From positions 186,001-250,000 of the forward strand of contig NZ_JACHEH010000002.1 in NCBI RefSeq assembly GCF_014201415.1: DNA of 64,000 bases, written 5' to 3'. This DNA is from Chelatococcus composti (GTDB lineage Bacteria; Pseudomonadota; Alphaproteobacteria; Rhizobiales; Beijerinckiaceae). A program made the position numbers and the translations under genes. A model generated the notes under the pieces. That model saw only the letters and a program-made list of their open reading frames with translations. It was not told the DNA's origin and searched no databases. Positions 27,282 to 37,983 of this stretch are shown in pieces (position 1 is the first letter of the stretch; every line of letters starts with the position of its first letter).

Positions 27282-28912
27282 TGGCCGACCCCGTGCTCAG
27301 CCTGCGCGGCCTTTCCGTCCGCTTCGACACCGAGACCGGCCCGGTGGAGGCCGTGAAGGGCGTCGACCTCGACGTCCACGCCGGCGAGACGGTGGCCATC
27401 GTCGGCGAATCCGGCTCCGGCAAGAGCCAGACGATGATGGCGGTGATGGGCCTTCTGGCCCGCAACGGCCGCGCCGAAGGCTCCGTGCGCTATCGCGGCG
27501 AGGAGATCCTGGGCCTCGAACCAAGCGCGCTCAACCGCTACCGCGGGCGCAAGATCAGCATGATCTTCCAGGAGCCGATGACCTCGCTCGACCCGCTCTA
27601 CCGGGTCGGCGACCAGATCGCGGAACCGCTGATGCGCCATGCGGGACTCTCCCGCGCGGCGGCCCTGCGGCGCGCCGCCGAGCTGCTCGACCTCGTCCAC
27701 ATCCCCGATCCGCAGCGGCGCCTCTCGTCCTACCCACACGAGCTGTCCGGCGGCCAGCGCCAGCGCGTGATGATCGCCATGGCGCTCGCCAACGATCCCG
27801 ACATCCTCATCGCCGACGAGCCGACCACGGCGCTCGATGTCACGGTGCAGGCGCGCATCCTCGCACTCCTGTCCGAGCTCAAGCAACGGCTCGGCATGGC
27901 CATCGTCTTCATCACCCACGACCTTGGCATTGTACGCCGCTTCGCCGACCGGACCTATGTCATGAAGGGCGGCGAGGTGGTGGAAAGCGGGCCGACGCAG
28001 ACGCTCTTCGACCGTCCGCGGCACGACTACACGCGCATGCTGATCGACGCCGAGCCAACCGGCCGCAAACAGCCGCCACCGCCCGGCAGCCCGACGGTGC
28101 TCACGGCAGAGAATGTGCAGGTCGTCTTCGCGCAGCGGGAGGGCCTATTCGGCCGGCGGCGGCACGAGCTGCGCGCCGTCGACGGCGTCGACCTCACGGT
28201 GCGCCGTGGCGAGACCATCGGCATCGTCGGGGAATCGGGCTCCGGCAAGTCGACACTCGGCCGCGCCCTGCTGCGCCTCGTGCCGGCGGCCGGCATCGTG
28301 CGCTACGAGGACCGCGCGCTGATGCCGCTCGACCGGGCGGCGATGCGGCCGCTGCGCCGCCACATGCAGCTCGTCTTCCAAGATCCCTTCGGCTCGCTGT
28401 CGCCGCGCCTCACCGCGGGTGAGATCGTCACCGAGGGCCTGCTCGTGCACGAGCCCGGCCTGACACGCGCCGAGCGCGACCGCCGCGCCGCCGCTGCCTT
28501 CGAGGAGGTGTGGCTCGACCCGGCCACCCGCCACCGCTTCCCGCACGAGTTCTCGGGCGGGCAGCGCCAGCGCATCGCCATCGCGCGCGCCATGATCCTC
28601 AAGCCGGCGCTCGTTGTTCTGGACGAACCGACCTCGGCCCTCGACCGCTCGGTGCAGAAGAGCATCGTCGAACTCCTGCGCCACCTGCAGCAGAAGCACG
28701 GCCTCGCCTATGTCTTCATCAGCCACGACCTTGCCGTGGTGCGGGCGCTTGCGGACGAGATCATGGTGATGAAGTCGGGCAAGGTGGTCGAGCGCGGCCC
28801 GGTCGCGGCGATCTTCGACAATCCGCGCGAGGCCTACACGCGCGAGCTGATCGCCGCCGCGTTCCTCGGCGATCACCGGTCAACCTTTCGGCCGGCGCCC
28901 GTGTCGCGCTGA
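27281..28912 (+). CDS. Fused peptide ABC transporter ATPase (OppD-OppF)
   Basis: A 543-residue protein with two complete ABC cassettes. The first has Walker [11 protein letters not shown] (about 42-51), signature LSGGQRQRV and Walker [13 protein letters not shown]. The second has [20 protein letters not shown] and [12 protein letters not shown]. It therefore replaces separate OppD and OppF subunits. The start ATG at 27281 overlaps the OppC stop (TGATG). It converges with the TPR lipoprotein gene. Confidence 0.95.
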   Translation: MADPVLSLRGLSVRFDTETGPVEAVKGVDLDVHAGETVAIVGESGSGKSQTMMAVMGLLARNGRAEGSVRYRGEEILGLEPSALNRYRGRKISMIFQEPMTSLDPLYRVGDQIAEPLMRHAGLSRAAALRRAAELLDLVHIPDPQRRLSSYPHELSGGQRQRVMIAMALANDPDILIADEPTTALDVTVQARILALLSELKQRLGMAIVFITHDLGIVRRFADRTYVMKGGEVVESGPTQTLFDRPRHDYTRMLIDAEPTGRKQPPPPGSPTVLTAENVQVVFAQREGLFGRRRHELRAVDGVDLTVRRGETIGIVGESGSGKSTLGRALLRLVPAAGIVRYEDRALMPLDRAAMRPLRRHMQLVFQDPFGSLSPRLTAGEIVTEGLLVHEPGLTRAERDRRAAAAFEEVWLDPATRHRFPHEFSGGQRQRIAIARAMILKPALVVLDEPTSALDRSVQKSIVELLRHLQQKHGLAYVFISHDLAVVRALADEIMVMKSGKVVERGPVAAIFDNPREAYTRELIAAAFLGDHRSTFRPAPVSR

Positions 28913-28913
28913 T

Positions 28914-29675
28914 TCAGGCGCGACGGCCGGTGGTCTGCCTGAGATAGGCCATATAGGCGGCCACCTCGGACGGCGGCAGGCTCTGGGACAGGACCTGCTC
29001 GGCCTCCGCCAGCTTGCCCTGCAGCGCCAGCACGAGCGCAAGGTTCTGCTTCACGCGCGCATCGGCCCGGGGATGCGCCGCCGCCTCGCGCAGCACGCGC
29101 TCGGCCTCGGCCGGCTGCTTCGACAGGGCATAAGACAGGCCGAGGTTGGACAGGACGCTCGGCTCCCCCGGCACGATCTTGAGGGCGGTGAGATAGAAGC
29201 GCTGGGCGACCGCGTGGTCACCGAGCTGGTCAGCCACCGTGCCCTGCGCCGACAGCACGCGCCAGTCAGGCTTGTCGGGCGTATGGGCGCGGGCCAGCAC
29301 CCCCTCCGCCTCCTTGAAGCGCCCGACATCGATGAGCGCCTTGCCGTAGGCGGCAAGAACCTCCTGGTCCTTGGGGTTGTGCAGCGCCGCCTGTTGCAGC
29401 ACGGCTGCTGCCTGCGCGCGCTGGTCGAGTGCGCGCAGCGCCCGCGCATAGTTGAGGGCGGCCTGCTTGTCGGTGGGGCGCGCCTCGTAGTGTTTGCCCC
29501 ACTCCTGCGCGGCGGCGCGCCACTCGGCCTCCCCGCGGGCGGCCGTCGCCTGCGTCTGCGGCTCGGTCTTGCGCGAGCCGATGAGCCCGATCGAGCCGGT
29601 GACGTCGCCGCTCGACAGGCAGCCGCCGAGCGACAGCGCCAGAGCCGAAACTGCCGCGGCACGCCAGAAAACCAT
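28914..29675 (-). CDS. TPR-repeat lipoprotein, TadD-like
   Basis: A 253-residue protein with a lipoprotein signal (lipobox SLGGC, Cys at about 19) and several tetratricopeptide repeats (for example NYARALRALDQRAQAAAVL and NLGLSYALSKQPAEAERVL). TadD, the pilot-like lipoprotein of Tad systems, has this layout, and a Tad locus lies 8 kb away, but the link is by resemblance only. The ATG at 29675 gives the best lipoprotein signal; an ATG at 29720 would add 15 residues. Confidence 0.8.
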   Translation of the reverse strand: MVFWRAAAVSALALSLGGCLSSGDVTGSIGLIGSRKTEPQTQATAARGEAEWRAAAQEWGKHYEARPTDKQAALNYARALRALDQRAQAAAVLQQAALHNPKDQEVLAAYGKALIDVGRFKEAEGVLARAHTPDKPDWRVLSAQGTVADQLGDHAVAQRFYLTALKIVPGEPSVLSNLGLSYALSKQPAEAERVLREAAAHPRADARVKQNLALVLALQGKLAEAEQVLSQSLPPSEVAAYMAYLRQTTGRRA

Positions 29676-29883
29676 GGATGCCCCACGCCGCGCGAACGGC
29701 CTGCACGATTGAGCCGCCATGATTGCCCCCGATACTGATTGCGCATCGTGCGCCCGACGCCGTTGATAGATCGTTAACCCTAACGAGGCGTTAACGGCGG
29801 CCCGGCGAGGAGGGGCGGCAGCAGCATGGAAGGTCGCTGCCCGATATGCGGGCGAGCCTGCCGATTCTTCGGGCTTTCCCATT

Positions 29884-29916
29884 CCAACATATGAGACGAT
29901 AATTCTCTTATGTTGG
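29884..29916 (+). promoter_or_regulatory. 13-bp inverted repeat at the start of the XRE-cupin regulator gene
   Basis: CCAACATATGAGA (29884-29896) and TCTCTTATGTTGG (29904-29916) are inverted copies with one mismatch and a 7-base spacer, in an AT-rich patch of an otherwise GC-rich region. The right arm covers the ATG at 29910. This looks like an autoregulatory operator for the regulator that follows. Confidence 0.7.
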
Positions 29917-29939
29917 ATAATGCACCATCGGACGAAGAC

Positions 29940-30506
29940 ATGGCGAGGGCGCTCGGGCGCCGGCTCAAGGCGCTGCGCCAGAAGGCCGGGCTGACGCTCG
30001 ATGCGCTCGCGGAGGAGACAGGCATCAGCCGCGCTATGATCTCGCGCATCGAGCGCGGCGAGTCGAACCCCACTGCCGTGCTGCTCGGCCGGCTCTGCGC
30101 CGGGCTCGGTGTCAGCCTCGCCTCGCTCTTCGCGCGCGAGACGCCCGTGGCGAGCCCGGTGCAGAGGGCCGACGAGCAGCCCGTGTGGCAGGACCCGGAG
30201 ACCGGCTACGTCCGGCGCGCCGTCTCGCCTCCCGGCACCGGCTCGCCTGTCGAGATCGTCGACGTGACCTTGCCGCCGGGCGCGCGCGTCGCCTTCGACC
30301 ACCCCTGGCTGTCGCGCGGCATCGACCAGCACGTCTGGGTGCTCGACGGCACGCTGGAGAAGACCGTCGGCGACGAGGTCTTCCTGCTCCATACGGGCGA
30401 CTGCCTGCACATGCGGCTCGACCGCCCCAACGTCTACCGCAATCCGGGCACGCGGCCGGTGCGCTACGCCGTCGTGCTCGCCCCCGTCGACCCGCGCAAG
30501 GGCTGA
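29940..30506 (+). CDS. XRE-family transcriptional regulator with C-terminal cupin domain
   Basis: About 188 residues: an N-terminal helix-turn-helix (LGRRLKALRQKAGLTLDALA then ISRAMISRIERGESNPT) and a C-terminal cupin sensor domain (LPPGARVAFDH and HVWVLDGTLEKTVGDE). I prefer the ATG at 29940, which has GGACGA upstream. The ATG at 29910 lies inside the inverted repeat and would suit a leaderless message. It is followed after 4 bases by a GNAT gene, so it probably controls itself and the acetyltransferase operon. Confidence 0.9.
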   Translation: MARALGRRLKALRQKAGLTLDALAEETGISRAMISRIERGESNPTAVLLGRLCAGLGVSLASLFARETPVASPVQRADEQPVWQDPETGYVRRAVSPPGTGSPVEIVDVTLPPGARVAFDHPWLSRGIDQHVWVLDGTLEKTVGDEVFLLHTGDCLHMRLDRPNVYRNPGTRPVRYAVVLAPVDPRKG

Positions 30507-30510
30507 GACC

Positions 30511-31068
30511 ATGAACGACACTGCTCCCATCGCCGAAGGGCACGCCGCCGCATCCGTCGTCGTTCGCCCGCTGACGGCCGGCGAGGCGACCGCACGCCTG
30601 GAAGAGCTCGCCGCCGTCCTGGTCGATGCCGTGGCCCACGGCGCCTCCGTCAACTTCCTCGCGGGGCTCACCGCCCAGGAGGCCGCCGCCTTCTGGCGCA
30701 GCCAGCTGCCCGGCTTTGCCGACGGCGGGCGCGTGCTGCTCGTCGCGGAGGAGGCGGGGTGCATCGTCGGCACCGTCATCCTCACCTATGCCCACCAGCC
30801 CAACGCGCCGCACCGGGGCGAGATCACCAAGATGCTGGTGCTGGCGAGCCACCGCCGGCGCGGCATCGGCAGGCGCCTGCTCGCGGCGGCGGAGGAGACG
30901 GCACGGGCTGCCGGGCGCACGCTCCTCCTGCTCGACACACAGACGGGCAGTGCCGGCGAGGCGCTCTACCGCGCGTGCGGCTGGCAGGAGTTCGGCGTCG
31001 TGCCGGGGCACGCGCTCACGACCGACGGCACGCCGGCGCCGACGACCTTCTTCTACAAGACGCTCTGA
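30511..31068 (+). CDS. GNAT family N-acetyltransferase
   Basis: A 185-residue GNAT enzyme with the acetyl-CoA loop RRRGIGRRLL (about 112-121), preceded by the strand EITKMLVLASH. The C-terminal GEALYRACGWQEFGVVPG is typical. It is co-transcribed with the XRE-cupin regulator (4-base gap) and followed 3 bases later by the frameshifted GNAT gene. The substrate is unknown; such regulator pairs often detoxify small amines or antibiotics. Confidence 0.88.
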   Translation: MNDTAPIAEGHAAASVVVRPLTAGEATARLEELAAVLVDAVAHGASVNFLAGLTAQEAAAFWRSQLPGFADGGRVLLVAEEAGCIVGTVILTYAHQPNAPHRGEITKMLVLASHRRRGIGRRLLAAAEETARAAGRTLLLLDTQTGSAGEALYRACGWQEFGVVPGHALTTDGTPAPTTFFYKTL

Positions 31069-31071
31069 GCC

Positions 31072-31577
31072 ATGACGACCATCCGGCCCGCCCGCGAAGC
31101 GGACGTTCCCGCCATTCTCGCCCTGCACAACCACCACATCCTCAACAGCCTCGCCATCTGGCGACACGAGCCCGCCAGTCTCGACGAGCGGCTCGGCTGG
31201 TTCCGCGAGCGCACGCAGCGGGGCTTCCGGTCCTCGTCGCGGAGGTGGCCTCGTCCGAGGGCGCTGCGCAATTTGCGGGCTTCGCCACCTACGGCCCTTT
31301 CCGCACCGGCGCCGGCTACGACCTCACTGTCGAGAACTCCATCTACGTCTGCGACGCCTTCCAGCATCGCGGCATCGCGTCCACACTGATGGAGGCGCTG
31401 ATCGCCGAAGCCCGCCGCGACGGGCGCGCCGTGATGGTGGCGGCCATCGGCCTGCCGAACGAGCCTTCCTGCGCCCTCCACGCCCGTTTCGGCTTCCGCG
31501 AGGTCGGCACACTCCGGGGCATCGGCCGCAAGTTCGGCCGTTCGCTCGATCTGCTCCTGATGCAGAAGGATCTGTGA
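31072..31577 (+). pseudogene. GNAT N-acetyltransferase of the PAT (phosphinothricin acetyltransferase-like) group, frameshifted
   Basis: The first 52 codons read MTTIRPAREADVPAIL and continue to ERTQRGF at 31227. The family continuation PVLVAEVASSEGAAQFAGFA is then found one frame back, and runs to the stop at 31575-31577 with IYVCDAFQHRGIASTLMEAL as the CoA loop. One extra C at 31227-31228 would restore a single frame of about 168 residues. Either the gene is inactivated by a 1-base deletion or the base was missed in sequencing. It lies in the regulator-GNAT operon. Confidence 0.85.
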
Positions 31578-31628
31578 CCGGGCAACGCGCCCGTGCTATC
31601 GACGGGTCAGGTTCATCGAGGAGGACCC

Positions 31629-33026
31629 GTGACCGTGCACGCGCTCGTCGCCGCCATCGACACCCCTTCCATCGCCATTCACCTCGTGCAGCCGGACGGC
31701 TGGCCCGGCGTTCGCGACAGCCTGCCGGCGAGTGCCCGCGCCTTCGCCGAGGCGCACGGCTTCGAGCCGAAGCCGGGGCGCTGTCTCGCCCTTCCCGACG
31801 CGAAGGGGACCATCGCGGCCGTGCTCTTCGGCATCGACCCCGCCGACAGCCCCCGGGCCAATCCCTTCCTGCCCGGCAAGCTGCCGGGACTCCTGCCCGA
31901 CGGGACCTATCACTTCGCCACGCTGCCGCCTGGCAGCGCCGAGACGGCCACCCTCGCCTTTCTGCTCGGCACCTACCGGTTCGAACGCTACTGCGAGCCG
32001 AAGGAGGGCGGCTGCCGCATCGTGCTGCCGGACGGCGTGGACGGCGACGAACTGGCGCGGATCGTCGAGGCGGTGACGCTCGGCCGCGACCTCATCAACA
32101 CGCCAGCCAACGACCTCGGCCCGGACGGCATCGAGGAGGCGATCAGGGCGCTCGGCACGCGCTTCGGCGCCGGGGTGCGCACGATCGTCGGCGACGAGCT
32201 CCTGGCACATAACCTGCCGATGATCCACGCGGTCGGCCGCGCCTCGGCGGTGCCGCCGCGCCTCATCGATCTCACCTGGGGCGCGGCCGATGCGCCAAAG
32301 GTCACCCTCGTCGGCAAGGGCGTCGCCTTCGACACCGGCGGGCTCGACATCAAGCCCTCGAGCGCCATGCTGCTGATGAAGAAGGACATGGGCGGGGCGG
32401 CGGCGGCCATCGCCCTTGCGCAGATGATCATGGACGCGCGACTGCCCGTGCGCCTGCGTCTCCTCGTTCCGGCGGTCGAGAACGCCGTTTCCGGCGCCTC
32501 CTTCCGCCCCGGCGACATCCTTCGCAGCCGCAAGGGCATCACGGTCGAGATCGGCAACACCGATGCCGAGGGCCGGCTCATTCTCGCCGACGCGCTGGCC
32601 CTCGCGGACGAAGAGGCACCCGAGCTGCTCATCGACTTTGCCACGCTTACCGGCGCCGCGCGCGTTGCCCTCGGCCCGGACCTGCCGCCGCTCTTTACCC
32701 GCGACGACAGCCTGGCCAGCGAACTGCAGCGCCTCGGCCTCGCGGTCTGGGATCCGCTGTGGCGCCTGCCCCTGTGGGGCACCTACGATTCCATGCTGGA
32801 GTCGAAGGTCGCGCAGGTGAACAACGTCTCGAGCGGCGGCTTCGCCGGCGCCATCACCGCCGCGCTCTTCCTGCAGCGCTTCGTCGAGAAGGCGGCGGCC
32901 TATGCCCATCTCGACATCTATGCCTGGAATCCCTCGACCAAGCCCGGACGGCCCGAGGGTGGTGAGGTGCAGGGCGCGCGGGCACTCTACGCCTATCTCA
33001 AGGGACGTTACGGCTCACCCGCCTGA
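31629..33026 (+). CDS. Leucyl aminopeptidase family protein (M17)
   Basis: A 465-residue cytosolic metallo-aminopeptidase. The catalytic C-terminal domain has the metal-binding stretch GKGVAFDTGGLDIKPSSAML and KKDMGG, and the M17 signature NTDAEGRLILADAL. The start is a GTG at 31629 with GGAGGA 5 bases upstream. It should remove N-terminal residues from peptides, including those from the nearby Opp transporter. Its 3' end overlaps the LysR gene by 19 bases, tail to tail. Confidence 0.93.
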   Translation: MTVHALVAAIDTPSIAIHLVQPDGWPGVRDSLPASARAFAEAHGFEPKPGRCLALPDAKGTIAAVLFGIDPADSPRANPFLPGKLPGLLPDGTYHFATLPPGSAETATLAFLLGTYRFERYCEPKEGGCRIVLPDGVDGDELARIVEAVTLGRDLINTPANDLGPDGIEEAIRALGTRFGAGVRTIVGDELLAHNLPMIHAVGRASAVPPRLIDLTWGAADAPKVTLVGKGVAFDTGGLDIKPSSAMLLMKKDMGGAAAAIALAQMIMDARLPVRLRLLVPAVENAVSGASFRPGDILRSRKGITVEIGNTDAEGRLILADALALADEEAPELLIDFATLTGAARVALGPDLPPLFTRDDSLASELQRLGLAVWDPLWRLPLWGTYDSMLESKVAQVNNVSSGGFAGAITAALFLQRFVEKAAAYAHLDIYAWNPSTKPGRPEGGEVQGARALYAYLKGRYGSPA

Positions 33027-34006
33027 TCCGCGCCGGCGCGGGCGTGGCGCCTGAGGCTCTCGACGACACGCTCGGCCGCTCGCGACAGCGGGCGGTCGGT
33101 CAGCGTGATGATGCCGACGGCCCCCAGGTCGAGCGACAGATCCACCGGCAGGACGGCGAGGAAACCGCGCTCGATCCACGGCGCCACCGTGTTGCGCGGC
33201 AGGATGGCGAGAAAGTCGCCCGTCAGCAGCAGGTTGATGGTGATGTCGACGGAGTCGGTCTCGATGGCCTGCACGGGCGAAGGCAGGCCGGCCCGCCGCA
33301 GCCTGTCCTCGAAGCGAGCGTGCAGCACGCTGCCCGGCGGATGCACCACCCACGGCTCGTCCATGAGATGGGCGAGCTCGAGGTCGCCAGGCGCGCCCTG
33401 CGCCCGCACGGCGATGGGGTGATCGGCCCGGCAGACCACCACCTGCCGCTCGTCGACGAGAAACTCGAACGACAGGTCGTGCCGCTCGCTCGACACCGGG
33501 ATGCGGCCGACGACAAGGTCGAGCCGCCGCTCGCGCAGGGCCGCAAGCAGCGTTCCGCTGGTGCCGAGGACGAGCGACAGGGCGACTGGATCGCTCGCGC
33601 GGTGCAATGACACCGCCGTGGCGCTGATGAGACCCGGCACCGCACCGACGATGGAGCCGAGGCGCACGCGACCGCCGCGACCGCTGGCGATGGCCGCCAA
33701 CTCCTCCCCCGCCGCCGACAGCTCGGCCATGACATTGCCGGCGCGGCGCAGCAGCGCCTCTCCGGCCGCAGTCGGCCGCAGGCCGCGCGGCAGGCGCTCG
33801 AAGAGGCTTGTGCCGACCGCTTCCTCCACCTGGGCGAGCAGCTTGGAGGCCGCCGGCTGGCTGATATGCACCGCCTCCGCGGCGCGATGCAGGTTGGCAT
33901 GCTCACCGATGGCGACGAGAAGCTGCAGCTGGCGCAGCTTGAGCCGCCGCACGGCCGCCTCCAGCGCCGGCGGCGCTGCCGTCCTCGCCCGCTCCTCCAT
34001 CGGCAT
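33008..34006 (-). CDS. LysR-family transcriptional regulator (GbpR-like)
   Basis: About 332 residues: an N-terminal winged helix (LKLRQLQLLVAIGEHANLHR then AAEAVHISQPAASKLLAQVE) and a C-terminal effector domain. It resembles GbpR, the regulator of sugar uptake in agrobacteria, and is divergent from a sugar-acid operon that includes a GguC-like gene, which fits. The start is uncertain between 34006 and 34039; the former leaves the palindrome at 34025-34034 upstream of the gene. Confidence 0.88.
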   Translation of the reverse strand: MPMEERARTAAPPALEAAVRRLKLRQLQLLVAIGEHANLHRAAEAVHISQPAASKLLAQVEEAVGTSLFERLPRGLRPTAAGEALLRRAGNVMAELSAAGEELAAIASGRGGRVRLGSIVGAVPGLISATAVSLHRASDPVALSLVLGTSGTLLAALRERRLDLVVGRIPVSSERHDLSFEFLVDERQVVVCRADHPIAVRAQGAPGDLELAHLMDEPWVVHPPGSVLHARFEDRLRRAGLPSPVQAIETDSVDITINLLLTGDFLAILPRNTVAPWIERGFLAVLPVDLSLDLGAVGIITLTDRPLSRAAERVVESLRRHARAGADQAGEP

Positions 34007-34024
34007 CGTGATATCCGATTTTAT

Positions 34025-34034
34025 ATCAATTGAT
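34025..34034. promoter_or_regulatory. Palindrome between divergent LysR and dehydrogenase genes
   Basis: ATCAATTGAT is a perfect 10-base palindrome in an AT-rich patch of the divergent intergenic region. It is a candidate LysR-type operator controlling both directions. It is short, and if the LysR start is 34039 it lies inside that gene. Confidence 0.35.
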
Positions 34035-34143
34035 CGCATAAAGCGATTAGGCGGTTATCGTTCTTTCGTCTAGAGCCATTCTGAGGAGGCGCTGCCGCGG
34101 CGAGGCCGGAAGCTGCGCCGGCGGAACGTTCGAGGGTGGTTCG

Positions 34144-35028
34144 ATGACCGACAACAAGCCGACCGTGGCCTTTCTCGGCCTCGGTCTCATGGGCGTACGC
34201 CAGGCCCGCCGCCTGATCGAGGCCGGCTGGCCGCTCGTACTGTGGAACCGTTCGCGCGAGAAGGCCGAGGCGCTGGCGCCGCTCGGCGCCCGCATCGCCG
34301 CAAGCGCCGCGGAGGCGGCGGCAGAGGCGGACATCGTCATCACCATGCTGGAGAACGGCCCCATCGTCGAAGCCGTCGTCTTCGGCCAGGGCGTCGCCGA
34401 GGCGATGCGGCCGGGCACCGTGCTCATCGACATGAGCTCGATCAAGCCGGCCGAGGCACAGGATCACGCGGCGCGCCTCGCTGAAAGGGGCGTCTCCTAT
34501 CTCGACGCGCCCGTCTCCGGCGGCACGGTGGGCGCCGAACAGGGCACGCTCGCCATCATGGTCGGCGGCGACGAGGCGGTCTTTACGCGCGTTGCCGCCG
34601 TCTTCGCGCCCATGGGCCGGGCGACGCTCGTCGGGCCGCACGGCTCCGGCCAGCTCGCCAAGCTCGCCAACCAGATCATCGTCGGCGTCACCATCGGCGC
34701 CGTGGCCGAGGCACTGATGCTCGCGGCGCGCGGCGGTGCCGACCCGGCCAAGGTGCGCGAGGCGCTGCGCGGCGGCTTCGCCGAGAGCCGCGTGCTCGAC
34801 CTGCACGGCGCCCGCATGGTGGAGCGCGACTTCACCACCAGGGGCCGCTCGGTCACGCACCTCAAGGACATCGACAACGCGCTCGACGCCGCCGGGCGCC
34901 TCGGCCTTGCCGCCATGCCCTTCACGGCCGCGACCGCCGACCTCTTCCGCGGCCTTCTCGCCAACGCCGGCGACCTCGACCACTCGGGCCTCCTCGTCGA
35001 GCTCGAGCGCCGCAACCCCGCCAACTGA
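34144..35028 (+). CDS. NAD(P)-dependent 3-hydroxyacid dehydrogenase family (GarR/HIBADH type)
   Basis: A 294-residue beta-hydroxyacid dehydrogenase. The N-terminal Rossmann motif is VAFLGLGLMGVRQARRL, the substrate loop is YLDAPVSGGTVGAEQGTLAI, and the catalytic Lys lies in GQLAKLANQIIVG. The usual substrates are tartronate semialdehyde or 3-hydroxyisobutyrate. It starts the plus-strand sugar-acid operon and is followed by the dehydratase after 26 bases. Confidence 0.9.
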   Translation: MTDNKPTVAFLGLGLMGVRQARRLIEAGWPLVLWNRSREKAEALAPLGARIAASAAEAAAEADIVITMLENGPIVEAVVFGQGVAEAMRPGTVLIDMSSIKPAEAQDHAARLAERGVSYLDAPVSGGTVGAEQGTLAIMVGGDEAVFTRVAAVFAPMGRATLVGPHGSGQLAKLANQIIVGVTIGAVAEALMLAARGGADPAKVREALRGGFAESRVLDLHGARMVERDFTTRGRSVTHLKDIDNALDAAGRLGLAAMPFTAATADLFRGLLANAGDLDHSGLLVELERRNPAN

Positions 35029-35054
35029 CCGACGCCGCAAGAGGACTTCGACCC

Positions 35055-36788
<1,734 letters not shown>

Positions 36789-36802
36789 CGGGAGGACTGA
36801 GC

Positions 36803-37813
36803 ATGTCCCTTCGCCTCGTCCAGTTCTTCGATGAAGCCGGCACGCGACGCGTCGGCGTGCCCTCCGAGGACGGCCGCCACCTGACCGTGCTCAACGGCAC
36901 GCAGAGCGTCTATTCCCTCGTGCTCGACGCGCTGGCGGCGAACACACCGCTCGCCACGTTCGTGCGCTCGCGGCTCAGCGACAGAAGCGTCGACTACGAC
37001 GCCGTCATCGCCGACCGGCGCCTGCTGCCGCCGATCGACCATCCGGACGAGACGCGCTGCCACGTCACCGGCACGGGCCTCACCCACCTCGGCAGTGCCG
37101 ACACGCGCGACAAGATGCACAAGTCGACCGTCGAGGCGGACGAGGCGGCGCTCACGGACTCCATGAAGATGTTCCGCTGGGGCCTCGAGGGCGGCCGACC
37201 GGCGCCGGGGGCCGTCGGCGTGCAGCCCGAGTGGTTCTACAAGGGCAACGGCCGCTTCATCGTGCCGCCGGGCGCGCCGCTCGTCTCCCCCGCCTTCGCC
37301 GAGGATGCGGGCGAGGAGCCGGAGCTCGCCGGCCTCTATGTCATCGCCCCGGACGGGACGCCCGTGCGTGTGGGCTTTGCCCTCGCCAACGAGTTCTCCG
37401 ACCACGTCACCGAGCGGAAAAACTACCTCTTCCTGGCCCATTCCAAGCTGCGCCAGAGCAGCTTCGGGCCGGAGGTGCTCATCGGCACGCCGCCCGCAGA
37501 CATCCGGGGCGTGAGCCGCATCCGCCGCGACGGCGCGGTGCTGTGGGAGAAGCCCTTCGTCACGGGCGAGGCCAACATGTCGCACAGCTTCGCCAATCTC
37601 GAGCATCACCACTTCAAGTATGCCGAGCACCGGGTGCCGGGCGACGTGCATGTCCACTACTTCGGCACGGCGACGCTGAGCTTCGCCGACGGCGTGCGCA
37701 CGCAGGAGGGTGACATCTTCGAGATCGAGGCTGAGGGCTTCGGCCGCCCGCTGCGCAACCCGCTCGCCATAGCGCGCGAGCCGGCCGGTCTCGTGACCGT
37801 CCGCGAGGCCTGA
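36803..37813 (+). CDS. AraD1/GguC family protein (FAH superfamily)
   Basis: A 336-residue protein of the fumarylacetoacetate-hydrolase fold, matching the AraD1/GguC group. Visible segments are TGTGLTHLGSADTRDKMH, KGNGRFIVPPGAPL and FANLEHHHFKYAEH. In agrobacteria and azospirilla these proteins accompany L-arabinose uptake and its non-phosphorylating breakdown. GGGAGGA lies upstream of the ATG, 14 bases after the dehydratase. Together with the dehydratase it points to pentonate catabolism. Confidence 0.85.
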   Translation: MSLRLVQFFDEAGTRRVGVPSEDGRHLTVLNGTQSVYSLVLDALAANTPLATFVRSRLSDRSVDYDAVIADRRLLPPIDHPDETRCHVTGTGLTHLGSADTRDKMHKSTVEADEAALTDSMKMFRWGLEGGRPAPGAVGVQPEWFYKGNGRFIVPPGAPLVSPAFAEDAGEEPELAGLYVIAPDGTPVRVGFALANEFSDHVTERKNYLFLAHSKLRQSSFGPEVLIGTPPADIRGVSRIRRDGAVLWEKPFVTGEANMSHSFANLEHHHFKYAEHRVPGDVHVHYFGTATLSFADGVRTQEGDIFEIEAEGFGRPLRNPLAIAREPAGLVTVREA

Positions 37814-37876
37814 GAGCCTGCTGCCGGGCGGGTCGCGCCGCCCCGGACGCACTGTGTGCACAAGCTGCCTTCAAGT

Positions 37877-37912
37877 CGACCGCCCGGCCCGCGCCTGCGC
37901 GCCGGGCGGTCG
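37877..37912 (+). terminator. 12-bp perfect hairpin after the sugar-acid operon
   Basis: CGACCGCCCGGC (37877-37888) and GCCGGGCGGTCG (37901-37912) pair perfectly around a 12-base loop, 63 bases after the AraD1 stop. TCTAGC follows, not a strong T-run. It probably ends or processes the sugar-acid transcript. Confidence 0.6.
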
Positions 37913-37917
37913 TCTAG

Positions 37918-37970
37918 CAATCGACACGACATCCACCGTGCGGCCTGCCATTCGCCGCAGGTGTCGATTG
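37918..37970 (+). promoter_or_regulatory. 10-bp inverted repeat just before the ribosome site of the TPR lipoprotein gene
   Basis: CAATCGACAC (37918-37927) and GTGTCGATTG (37961-37970) are perfect inverted copies with a 33-base spacer. The right arm ends directly before GGGAGG, the ribosome-binding site of the gene at 37984. It could be an operator with two half-sites or an RNA stem near the ribosome site. Confidence 0.5.
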
Positions 37971-37983
37971 TGGGAGGCACTGC

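Noticed and set aside
28914-30785. A 623-codon minus-strand frame covering the TPR lipoprotein and the region beyond
   Set aside because: The N-terminal 370 codons are antisense to the XRE-cupin regulator and GNAT gene. The lipoprotein signal at 29675 marks the real start.
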